The notes under the pieces are model-generated. The model saw only the letters and a list, made by a program, of their open reading frames with translations. It was not told the DNA's origin and ran no database searches. DNA of 5,636 nt from an uncultured Candidatus Melainabacteria bacterium (lineage in GTDB: Bacteria; Cyanobacteriota; Vampirovibrionia; Gastranaerophilales; Gastranaerophilaceae). How positions within the stretch are numbered: position 1 is the stretch's first letter; each line of letters opens with the position of its first letter. The position numbers and the translations under genes are program-made. The stretch is from positions 1 to 5,636 of the forward strand of contig CAKUTL010000073.1 of assembly GCA_934692295.1 (NCBI GenBank), written 5' to 3'. Shown piece by piece: positions 1-4,627 of this stretch.

Positions 1-8
1 TTATTCAA

Positions 9-731
9 CTAAACTAATTCTTTAACTTCAGCTGCAAAAACTTTAGGATCTAATTTGATTCCAGGTCCCATAGTTGTTGATAGGTAAACTGATTTAACAA
101 ATGTACCTTTAGCTGATGCTGGTTTAGCTTTGATAATTGCATCTGCTAATGTTGCATAGTTTTTAATTAGGTCTTCTTCGTTGAATTGGATTTTTCCGAT
201 AGGGCAGTGAATCATACCTTGTTTGTCTGCTCTATATTCAACTTTACCTGCTTTAGCATCTTTAACAGCTTTAGCTACTTCCATTGTAACTGTTCCTGTT
301 TTAGGGTTTGGCATTAAACCTTTAGGTCCTAATACTCTACCTAATTTACCAAGCATACCCATACAATCTGGTGTAGCAATCAATGTATCAAATTCGAACC
401 AACCGCCTGCGATTTTTTCGATGATTTCTTCTGCACCTGCAAAGTCTGCTCCTGCTTCAGTTGCTTCAGTTGCTTTAGCACCTTTAGCGATAACACAAAC
501 TTTAACTTCTTTACCAAGACCAGCAGGTAAAACTACTGTTGATCTGATTTGTTGGTCTGCTTGACGAACATCAATACCTAAACGCATGTGGCATTCAACT
601 GTTTCGTTGAATTTAGAAACTTCGTTTGAAATTTCTTTTAATTTTTTTATTGCATCAACTGCTGTAGATGGTTGATTAAACCCTTCCAGCATTTCTTGCA
701 TTTTCTTTTGTTTTTTAGTTAATTTTGCCAT
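9..731 (-). CDS. rplA: 50S ribosomal protein L1
   Basis: Ribosomal protein L1, which binds 23S rRNA at the mobile L1 stalk near the E site and in many bacteria also represses translation of its own operon. The 240-residue product has the normal family length. It carries the hallmark segments GRVLGPKGLMPNPK (about residues 131-144), IHCPIGK (174-180) and TMGPGIKLD (220-228). The start at 731 is preceded by AAAGGAAAA on the minus strand, a usable ribosome-binding site. The gene follows rplK after 47 bases, and that gap is filled by a structured repeat (749-777) also found before rplK. The stop is TAG at 9-11. The next gene of the usual cluster, rplJ, would lie beyond the left edge. Nothing looks broken. 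Confidence 0.98.
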   Translation of the reverse strand: MAKLTKKQKKMQEMLEGFNQPSTAVDAIKKLKEISNEVSKFNETVECHMRLGIDVRQADQQIRSTVVLPAGLGKEVKVCVIAKGAKATEATEAGADFAGAEEIIEKIAGGWFEFDTLIATPDCMGMLGKLGRVLGPKGLMPNPKTGTVTMEVAKAVKDAKAGKVEYRADKQGMIHCPIGKIQFNEEDLIKNYATLADAIIKAKPASAKGTFVKSVYLSTTMGPGIKLDPKVFAAEVKELV

Positions 732-748
732 TTTATAATTTTCCTTTC

Positions 749-777
749 GTGGTAATAACGGACTTTACGTCCTTCCA
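749..777 (-). promoter_or_regulatory. Structured leader element before rplA, copy 2 (candidate L1 autoregulatory site)
   Basis: This element fills the rplK-rplA gap. On the minus strand it reads TGGAAGGA, then a 4-bp hairpin GGAC/GTCC (769-772 with 760-763, loop GTAAA), then GTTATTACCAC, followed at once by the rplA ribosome-binding site. TGG (775-777) can pair with CCA (750-752) to close the structure. The plus-strand blocks GTGGTAATAACGG, CTTTAC and TCCTTCCA recur in the same order before rplK at 1222-1264. The rplK stop codon abuts the element. A regulatory RNA role and L1 as the ligand are inferences; the duplication is directly visible. Confidence 0.6.
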
Positions 778-778
778 T

Positions 779-1207
779 CTAGTCTTCTTTTACTGTAACA
801 CCCATTGCTCTACAAGAACCAGCAATCATTTTAACTGCTGCATCCATTGTTGTAGCGTTTAAATCGTCCATTTTAATTTTAGCAATTTCTTCTAATTGAG
901 CTCTAGTGATTTCAGCAACTTTATCCTTGTTAGGAACTGATGATCCTTTTGGAATATTTAATGCTTTTTTAATCAATACAGGAGCTGGTGGTGATTTAAT
1001 AACGAATGTGAAACTTCTATCTTCGTAAACATCAATGATAACTGGGATGATGTATCCAGCTTTATCTTGAGTTTTAGCATTGAATTGTTTACAGAAGTCC
1101 ATGATATTAACACCGTGTTGACCTAATGCAGGACCAACTGGTGGTGATGGATTTGCTTTACCTGCTTCGATTTGAAGCTTGATTTTTCCTACTACTTTTT
1201 TTGCCAT
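779..1207 (-). CDS. rplK: 50S ribosomal protein L11
   Basis: Ribosomal protein L11, part of the GTPase-associated centre at the base of the L7/L12 stalk. The product is 142 residues, the usual length. The N-terminal domain has the proline-rich linker PSPPVGPALGQHGVNI (about 20-35), and the C-terminal rRNA-binding domain ends with the typical GSCRAMGV stretch (about 130-137). The reading frame is open upstream to 1267, but the start at 1207 is chosen because MAKKVVGKIK is the family N-terminus and AAAAGGAG lies 6 bases before it. The upstream extension would be encoded by the leader repeat, which is not protein-like in its second copy. The gene lies between nusG and rplA in the conserved order. 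Confidence 0.98.
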   Translation of the reverse strand: MAKKVVGKIKLQIEAGKANPSPPVGPALGQHGVNIMDFCKQFNAKTQDKAGYIIPVIIDVYEDRSFTFVIKSPPAPVLIKKALNIPKGSSVPNKDKVAEITRAQLEEIAKIKMDDLNATTMDAAVKMIAGSCRAMGVTVKED

Positions 1208-1220
1208 GATTTTCTCCTTT

Positions 1221-1266
1221 TGTGGTAATAACGGTTCTTTACCGGCTTGTAAAGGATCCTTCCACA
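1221..1266 (-). promoter_or_regulatory. Structured leader element before rplK, copy 1 (candidate L1 autoregulatory site)
   Basis: On the minus strand TGTGG (1262-1266) pairs with CCACA (1221-1225), enclosing AAGGA, the palindrome AAGGATCCTT (1252-1261), a 4-bp hairpin CGGT/ACCG (1241-1244 with 1232-1235, loop AAAGA) and the single-stranded-looking GTTATTA. The AAAGGAG ribosome-binding site follows directly. The layout UGGAAGG ... AUUACCAC is close to the L1-binding part of 23S rRNA as I remember it (UGGGAGG ... AAUACCAC), so it may mimic the rRNA target of L1. A shorter copy precedes rplA. The pairings were found by eye, not by folding software. Confidence 0.6.
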
Positions 1267-1317
1267 TTATTTGTACTATCTTTTGTAATAATTAGTTTTG
1301 CTAGTCTTTAAATTAGA

Positions 1318-1944
1318 TTATAATTTATTGATTTGCTTGTATTCCAATTCAACTGGCGTTTCACGACCGAAGATTGAAACATTTGCTCTAAGTTTAGATT
1401 TATCAGGGTAAACTTCGATAATATCAGCATCAAAGTCTGCGAATGGACCTGAAATAATTCTAACTTTATCACCCGGTTTAACATCAAGTTCAACTTTTTC
1501 AACTTGAGATGATGTTCTGTGCAAGATTCTTTTAATTTCGCTTTCTTTAACCGGAATAGGTTTTTTAACAGAACCTACAAATTTTGTAACGCCTGAAGTG
1601 TGTCTTACAACATACCAGCTATCTTCGTCCATAATCATTTCTACAAGAACGTAACCAGGGAATACTTTTTCTTCTTTTTCCTGTTTCTTTCCGCCCTTCA
1701 TTTGGACAACTGTTTTTTGAGGTACTTCGATTCTAAAAATCTTATCACCCATGTTCATATATTCAATACGTTTTTCTAAGTTAACTTTAACTTTGTTTTC
1801 GTAACCTGAATAAGTGTGAACGATGTACCATCTTTTTTGACTTTTCTTAGCTTCTTTAGCTTCTTCTTCGGCTTGAGCTTCAGCTTGTTCAGCTAATACA
1901 TCTTCATTCAGTTGTTCTTCCATTGTTTTTTCTTCTTTAGTCAT
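1318..1944 (-). CDS. nusG: Transcription termination/antitermination factor NusG
   Basis: NusG binds the RNA polymerase clamp through its NGN domain and contacts Rho, or ribosomal protein S10, through its KOW domain. The 208-residue product begins with a charged Glu/Ala/Lys-rich extension of about 37 residues. The NGN domain follows (RWYIVHTYSGYENKV from about 38, FPGYVLVEM 95-103, RHTSGVTKFVG 114-124), then a KOW domain from about 155 (PGDKVRIISGPFADF). It is longer than the ~180 residues of the E. coli protein because of the acidic N-terminal tail. The start at 1944 follows AAAGGTGG, which begins at the secE stop codon, so the two genes are probably translationally coupled. A second in-frame Met at residue 8 has a weaker site. 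A 110-base gap with the leader element separates it from rplK. Confidence 0.97.
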   Translation of the reverse strand: MTKEEKTMEEQLNEDVLAEQAEAQAEEEAKEAKKSQKRWYIVHTYSGYENKVKVNLEKRIEYMNMGDKIFRIEVPQKTVVQMKGGKKQEKEEKVFPGYVLVEMIMDEDSWYVVRHTSGVTKFVGSVKKPIPVKESEIKRILHRTSSQVEKVELDVKPGDKVRIISGPFADFDADIIEVYPDKSKLRANVSIFGRETPVELEYKQINKL

Positions 1945-1953
1945 AAGCCACCT

Positions 1954-2163
1954 TTATAAATTTTGGAAAAATTTTACTATAAGACCTAGTGAGCCTTTAA
2001 ATAAAAGATCCATTAGATAAATTGCAACAGTAAAAACAACTACGATAACGATAACGGATAGAGTTTCAAAGATAACCTGATTTTTTTCAGGCCAGCTAAT
2101 TTTGCCCCATTCTGTTTTTACGCCTTTGAAGTACGCTTTAATTGCTTCTACTGTTTCGTTCAT
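1954..2163 (-). CDS. secE: Preprotein translocase subunit SecE (single-membrane-segment form)
   Basis: SecE is the small essential subunit of the SecYEG channel in the inner membrane, clamping SecY. The product is 69 residues, typical of the short one-segment type (E. coli has three segments). It has an amphipathic N-terminal helix ending in WGKISWPEKNQV (about 19-30), the conserved region before the membrane, and then one hydrophobic span at about 33-55 (VIVIVVVFTVAIYL). The start at 2163 is preceded by AAAGGAAT. It sits 32 bases after tRNA-Trp and 9 bases before nusG, the standard secE-nusG pairing. Confidence 0.96.
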   Translation of the reverse strand: MNETVEAIKAYFKGVKTEWGKISWPEKNQVIFETLSVIVIVVVFTVAIYLMDLLFKGSLGLIVKFFQNL

Positions 2164-2195
2164 TATGATTATTCCTTTATTTTAAAGTTTAAAAT

Positions 2196-2268
2196 CGCGC
2201 CCTGAAGGACTCGAACCCTCGACATCCGGTTTTGGAGACCGACGTTCTACCAACTGAACTAAGGACGC
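2196..2268 (-). tRNA. trnW: tRNA-Trp (anticodon CCA)
   Basis: A full 73-base cloverleaf can be drawn on the minus strand. The acceptor stem is GCGTCCT/AGGGCGC (with one T-G pair), the D stem GTTC/GAAC around an AGTTGGTA loop, the anticodon stem TCGGT/ACCGG with loop CTCCAAA (anticodon CCA, reading UGG), the variable loop ATGTC, and the T arm GAGGG-TTCGAGT-CCTTC. The discriminator base is G. The 3' CCA is not encoded, so it must be added after transcription. The gene lies between rpmG and secE, a conserved position in many bacteria, and is presumably cut out of the operon transcript. Confidence 0.97.
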
Positions 2269-2272
2269 ATAT

Positions 2273-2303
2273 TAAAGTGGTTAAATATCTTTTAACCACT
2301 TTA
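2273..2303 (-). terminator. Perfect hairpin between rpmG and tRNA-Trp (partial terminator or processing site)
   Basis: A perfect 13-bp inverted repeat (2273-2285 with 2291-2303, loop of 5) begins 7 bases after the rpmG stop and ends 4 bases before the tRNA. The stem is AT-rich with a GTGG/CCAC core. On the minus strand it is followed by only a short T run, so strong termination is unlikely. It may protect the rpmG 3' end or guide tRNA processing, or cause partial termination before secE-nusG. The structure is visible; the role is inferred. Confidence 0.6.
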
Positions 2304-2310
2304 TAAAAAT

Positions 2311-2478
2311 CTACTTAGTTTCTTTGTGGTTAGTGTGTTTTTGACATCTTGGGCAGTATTTGTTTAATTCCATTCTTTCCTTGATGTTCTTTTTGTTTTT
2401 AGTTGTTGTGTAGTTTCTTTCCTTGCATTCTTCACAAGCTAGAACTACCATTCTGTCGTTTTTTCCTTTGATACCCAT
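2311..2478 (-). CDS. rpmG: 50S ribosomal protein L33 (zinc-binding, four-cysteine form)
   Basis: A 55-codon gene that a length filter would easily miss. The product begins MGIKGKNDRMVVLACEEC and ends KYCPRCQKHTNHKETK, which is ribosomal protein L33 of the large subunit near the E site. Two CxxC pairs (CEEC at 15-18 and CPRC at 42-45) mark the zinc-binding C+ form, in contrast to zinc-free paralogues that replace these cysteines. The length is usual for the family. The start at 2478 follows AAAGGAAA by about 7 bases. It is the first gene of the cluster running to tRNA-Trp, secE, nusG, rplK and rplA. A leader of roughly 75 bases with a hairpin lies upstream if the candidate promoter at 2558-2585 is right. 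Confidence 0.96.
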   Translation of the reverse strand: MGIKGKNDRMVVLACEECKERNYTTTKNKKNIKERMELNKYCPRCQKHTNHKETK

Positions 2479-2523
2479 TGTTTTATTTCCTTTATTGTTT
2501 TATTAAGTTGTCTCCTATTTAAA

Positions 2524-2548
2524 ATAGAATGTGCATTACACATTCTAT
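2524..2548 (-). promoter_or_regulatory. Hairpin in the rpmG leader
   Basis: A perfect 10-bp stem, ATAGAATGTG/CACATTCTAT (2524-2533 with 2539-2548) with a 5-base loop, lies 46 bases before the rpmG start. On the minus strand it is followed by TTTTAAAT, a short and interrupted T run. It could be a weak attenuator, an RNA-stabilising 5' structure or a protein-binding leader. I do not recognise it as a named family. Confidence 0.45.
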
Positions 2549-2557
2549 CTATTTCGG

Positions 2558-2585
2558 CTTATACTCTTATGTTATCTCAAACAAA
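2558..2585 (-). promoter_or_regulatory. Candidate promoter of the rpmG-secE-nusG-rplKA cluster
   Basis: On the minus strand TTTGTT (2580-2585) and TATAAG (2558-2563) are 16 bases apart, giving a plausible sigma-70-type pair with a good -10 box and a poor -35. An overlapping alternative is TTGCAT with TAACAT, also 16 apart, slightly upstream. A promoter is expected here because a strong terminator lies just upstream at 2628-2667 and rpmG begins downstream. The exact boxes are uncertain. Confidence 0.4.
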
Positions 2586-2627
2586 ATAAAATGCAAATAA
2601 ATTGTTAACAAATACTACGTTTTTGAC

Positions 2628-2667
2628 ACTAAAAAACATCTATTTTATTCAATAGATGTTTTTTAGT
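2628..2667. terminator. Bidirectional intrinsic terminator after the coiled-coil gene
   Basis: A perfect 17-bp stem (2628-2644 with 2651-2667, loop TTATTC) carries an A6 tract in one arm and a T6 tract in the other, so either strand yields a hairpin with T-rich 3' sequence. It starts 23 bases after the stop of the minus-strand gene at 2691-3254 and separates that transcript from the ribosomal cluster. The stem is AT-rich, but its length makes it convincing. Confidence 0.8.
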
Positions 2668-2690
2668 ATGTGAAAATTTTATTTTAAAGG

Positions 2691-3254
2691 TTATTTTCTA
2701 ACAGGAGTTTGTTGAGTCGGATATTTGCCAATTGAATCTGTTCTCAATTGTTCCATGTAGATTTGACCATTTTTAACTACTTGTTGAAGTTGAGTTAAGT
2801 TACCTTCAATGCTTGTTAGAACTTGTTCTGCATATAGCTCGGCACCTTCTCTAATTTTCATTGCCTCATCTGTAGCTTGAAGTCTTATATTTTCTGCATC
2901 TTGAAGTGCAATGTGTTTAATTTTTTCGCATTCTTGATAAACTTCGTTTTTAATTTTATTTCCTTGCAATTCAATTGCTTTGATTTGATCTGATTCTGAA
3001 AGTTTTCTATCAGCTTCTGCTTGAGCGTCTTGAATTATTTTATTAGCTCTCTGTTGAGCTTCATTTTGTAATTCTTCTTTACGTTTTAATAATAGCTTTG
3101 CTTCTTGAACTTCTGTCGGCAATGCTTGATATATTCTATCGATTAATGTTTCAATTTCTCTTTTATTAATTACTGTGTATTTCAATACTGAATAGCCTTC
3201 ATCTAGGGCTATTTCTAACATTTTTAATAAATCATACACTCCATTTTGTGGCAT
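2691..3254 (-). CDS. DivIVA-like coiled-coil protein linked to coaD (Cdv3-like, tentative)
   Basis: A 187-residue protein without signal peptide or membrane segment, so probably cytoplasmic. Residues 6-56 form a compact module (VYDLLKMLEIALDEGYS ... LIDRIYQALPTEVQEA) that recurs in the adjacent gene at 3363-3740. Residues about 57-140 are a continuous Glu/Gln/Lys/Ala-rich helix with coiled-coil character. Then comes GAELYAEQVLTSIEGNL (137-153), ending near KNGQIYMEQLR (161-171), and a polar tail. From memory, the order of a 'LPxxxxxA' module, helical middle and 'GA-x-YA-x-VL ... NG' tail matches the cyanobacterial DivIVA-like protein beside coaD, which is linked to cell division. The assignment is tentative; the helix also resembles ATP synthase b-type or other generic coiled coils. 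The start at 3254 has a doubled AAGGGATA before it. A consensus-like promoter (3293-3321) and the terminator at 2628-2667 suggest its own transcript. Confidence 0.85.
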   Translation of the reverse strand: MPQNGVYDLLKMLEIALDEGYSVLKYTVINKREIETLIDRIYQALPTEVQEAKLLLKRKEELQNEAQQRANKIIQDAQAEADRKLSESDQIKAIELQGNKIKNEVYQECEKIKHIALQDAENIRLQATDEAMKIREGAELYAEQVLTSIEGNLTQLQQVVKNGQIYMEQLRTDSIGKYPTQQTPVRK

Positions 3255-3292
3255 GCTATATCCCTTATCCCTTTCACATTTTATATATTAAT

Positions 3293-3321
3293 ATATTACA
3301 TAAGCAATTTTTAATTGTCAA
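3293..3321 (-). promoter_or_regulatory. Sigma-70-type promoter for the coiled-coil gene
   Basis: On the minus strand a perfect TTGACA (3316-3321) is followed 17 bases later by TAATAT (3293-3298, four of six matches to TATAAT). Transcription would begin near 3286, about 32 bases before the start codon at 3254. This is the best -35 match I found in the window. It implies that the coiled-coil gene can be expressed apart from coaD and the small gene upstream. Confidence 0.6.
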
Positions 3322-3342
3322 ATAATATTTCTTTGTGGAATT

Positions 3343-3360
3343 ACATATGTTAACATGTGT
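3343..3360. promoter_or_regulatory. Short palindrome upstream of the coiled-coil gene promoter
   Basis: The 10-base perfect palindrome ATGTTAACAT lies inside an 18-base imperfect one (ACAT at one end, GTGT at the other). It sits 2 bases past the stop of the 3363-3740 gene and about 22 bases upstream of the -35 box at 3316-3321. It could be a dimeric regulator site. It has no loop and would make a poor terminator. In such AT-rich DNA, chance is a fair alternative. Confidence 0.25.
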
Positions 3361-3362
3361 TG

Positions 3363-3740
3363 TTATTTGGTAGAAATTTCTGCTTGAATAATTTCTTCTG
3401 GGATATTTTTTTCTATTCTATCTAATAAAATTTCAATTTCTTTAATTTTTAAAATCGATAAATTGGCAAAAGACATCGTTTCATTCAAGGTGATTTCTAA
3501 CATTTGGAGTATGTCAAATATAGTTGTTCCCTTTGGTGTTGTGTTGGGTGTGATGTTAGATTTTTTGAGAAATTCTCTTGCTCTCATTACATCATTTGGT
3601 AAATTTGCGTAAATTGCATCTATGATTTGTTCAACACCATATTTATCCACTGCAACGTACCCTTTAAATATAGGTAGTGAATATCCGTTTTTAATTTTAT
3701 CTTCGAGCCTTTTTATGTCTTTTCGGGTTTGAAAATTCAT
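3363..3740 (-). CDS. Small protein with two copies of the coaD-linked module, function unknown
   Basis: A 125-residue protein with no signal peptide or membrane span. It appears to be two copies of one module joined by a Ser/Thr/Asn/Pro linker (about 61-71). Copy one is residues 6-59 (LEDKIKNGYS ... IIDAIYANLPNDVMRAREFL) and copy two is residues 73-121 (IFDILQMLEITLNE ... LLDRIEKNIPEEIIQAE). By eye, copy two matches residues 6-53 of the coiled-coil protein at 2691-3254 at 19 of 48 positions. It lacks the coiled coil and the tail. The gene starts 4 bases after the coaD stop, and its AAAGGAGA ribosome-binding site is formed by the last coaD codons, so translation is probably coupled to coaD. 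I do not recognise a named family. Division or envelope work by analogy with its neighbour is only a guess. Confidence 0.85.
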   Translation of the reverse strand: MNFQTRKDIKRLEDKIKNGYSLPIFKGYVAVDKYGVEQIIDAIYANLPNDVMRAREFLKKSNITPNTTPKGTTIFDILQMLEITLNETMSFANLSILKIKEIEILLDRIEKNIPEEIIQAEISTK

Positions 3741-3744
3741 AGAT

Positions 3745-4218
3745 TTATCTCCTTTGTGTTAGGTATTCATTTACTGCTTGTGGAACAAATTTTGATATAT
3801 CTCCATTGTTTTGTAAGATTTCTCGGATTGTGCTTGATGAAATGAAGTTATATTTAGGTTTTGTGGTTAAAAAAACTGTCTTGATTTCGTCACACAATGC
3901 ACTGTTTGTTTGGGAAAGCTGCATTTCATATTCAAAATCGGAAACGGCACGCAAACCTCTGATTAGAATTTCTGCTCCTCGTTTTTTTGCATATTCAATT
4001 GTCAAACCTTCAAAGGCATCGACTTCAACATTATCAAGCCCTTCGATACTTTTTTTTATGAGTTCAACTCTTTCTTCAGTTGAAAGAAAACCTTTCTTTT
4101 CTCCATTACGTGCAACTGCAATGATAACTTTGTCAAAAATTCCGGAAGCGTTTTTCAAAATATCTAAATGTCCTTTAGTAATTGGGTCAAAACTCCCAGG
4201 GTATATTGCTATTTTCAT
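3745..4218 (-). CDS. coaD: Phosphopantetheine adenylyltransferase
   Basis: CoaD transfers AMP from ATP to 4'-phosphopantetheine, giving dephospho-CoA, the penultimate step of coenzyme A synthesis in the cytoplasm. The 157-residue product has the usual length and all family marks: YPGSFDPITKGHLD (6-19, including the TxGH nucleotidyltransferase motif with His17), RGLRAVSDFEYE (87-98, substrate and ATP binding) and ISSSTIRE (126-133). The start at 4218 has an ideal AAGGAG placed 5 bases upstream, and a TATAAT box lies at 4245-4250. It is the first gene of a short operon with the module protein at 3363-3740. No key residue appears to be missing. Confidence 0.98.
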   Translation of the reverse strand: MKIAIYPGSFDPITKGHLDILKNASGIFDKVIIAVARNGEKKGFLSTEERVELIKKSIEGLDNVEVDAFEGLTIEYAKKRGAEILIRGLRAVSDFEYEMQLSQTNSALCDEIKTVFLTTKPKYNFISSSTIREILQNNGDISKFVPQAVNEYLTQRR

Positions 4219-4244
4219 TTTTACTCCTTTGAAACAGTATATGT

Positions 4245-4274
4245 ATTATAGCGAAGTTTAGAGGATTTATTCCA
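4245..4274 (-). promoter_or_regulatory. Candidate coaD promoter
   Basis: On the minus strand a perfect TATAAT (4245-4250) lies 27 bases before the coaD start, with TGGAAT (4269-4274) 18 bases upstream as a weak -35. The implied 5' leader is about 20 bases, just enough for the AAGGAG ribosome-binding site. The -10 box is convincing; the -35 is poor and may need an activator or may be misassigned. Confidence 0.5.
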
Positions 4275-4435
4275 TATTTGTAAACTTATGTAACAAACTG
4301 ACTCTTCTTACGCAATTCTTTATATCAAAAATACTTTAATAATATATACAAACGATATATAACAAAGCTTATATATACTACTACCTTCTACTTTCTACCT
4401 ACCTTTTACACGAGGAATTGTAAAAAATTCCAAGG

Positions 4436-4463
4436 AAGCTTCTATTACAGAAGCTTTTTTTTT
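4436..4463 (+). terminator. Orphan plus-strand intrinsic terminator
   Basis: The stem AAGCTTCT/AGAAGCTT (4436-4443 with 4449-4456, loop ATTAC), extendable by two G-T pairs, is followed on the plus strand by an unbroken T run to 4463. That is the classic layout of a Rho-independent terminator. Both neighbouring genes are on the minus strand, so no known plus-strand transcript ends here. On the minus strand the hairpin is followed by CCTTGG before the next T run, so it is a weaker terminator for the SNF2 gene. Confidence 0.6.
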
Positions 4464-4514
4464 GCGTATAAACGAGGGGTAAAGTTGATAAGTGAAAGAG
4501 TTGGTTACTGTTGT

Positions 4515-4540
4515 GTCATACTGAGCGAAGTGAAGAATCT
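4515..4540. repeat. Dispersed intergenic repeat of the CTGAGCGAAG type
   Basis: The 26-base stretch contains CTGAGCGAAGTGAAGAATCT. In my memory, closely similar intergenic sequences (a GTCAT lead, CTGAGCGAAG core and AATCT end) occur many times in unrelated bacterial genomes. Only one copy is in this window, so its repeat nature here rests on recall, not on the sequence itself. Its function is unknown. Confidence 0.45.
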
Positions 4541-4561
4541 ATAACTTATGCGTTTGGTTTA

Positions 4562-4627
4562 ACCCCTCATCCTAACCTTCTCCCAAGGGAGAAGGAACAC
4601 AGAATTTGCCCTCTCCGCAAGGAGAGA
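4562..4627. repeat. Double-hairpin intergenic repeat (CCTTCTCCC/GGGAGAAGG type)
   Basis: Two adjacent GC-richer hairpins are visible. The first is CCTTCTCCC/GGGAGAAGG (4576-4584 with 4587-4595; effective loop CAAG). The second is CTCTCC/GGAGAG (4611-4616 with 4621-4626) closed by a GCAA tetraloop. The lead-in ACCCCTCATCCTAA before the first hairpin is, from memory, typical of a dispersed palindromic repeat seen in many bacteria. Neither hairpin is followed by a T run. It begins 47 bases beyond the SNF2 stop codon and may stabilise that 3' end. Confidence 0.55.

Noticed and set aside
223..564. Plus-strand open frame of 113 codons opposite rplA
   Set aside because: It is antisense to a certain ribosomal protein gene. 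Its Ser/Pro/Ala-rich product reflects the opposite strand of rplA codons, and no family is recognisable.
719..778. 19-codon open frame starting right after the rplK stop and overlapping the rplA start
   Set aside because: It has only a weak ribosome-binding site and covers the leader repeat, whose frame is not conserved between copies. An RNA element explains the sequence better than a leader peptide.
1208..1267. N-terminal extension of L11 by 20 residues
   Set aside because: The frame is open, but L11 begins at the MAKK Met, which has a good ribosome-binding site. The extension is the leader repeat, which is in a different frame in its rplA copy.
1308..1502. Minus-strand 64-codon frame overlapping the end of nusG
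   Set aside because: It lies in another frame of nusG, whose KOW domain is intact, and has no independent support.
3806..4261. Plus-strand open frame of 151 codons opposite coaD
   Set aside because: It is antisense to intact coaD and extends into the coaD promoter. The product has no recognisable domain.
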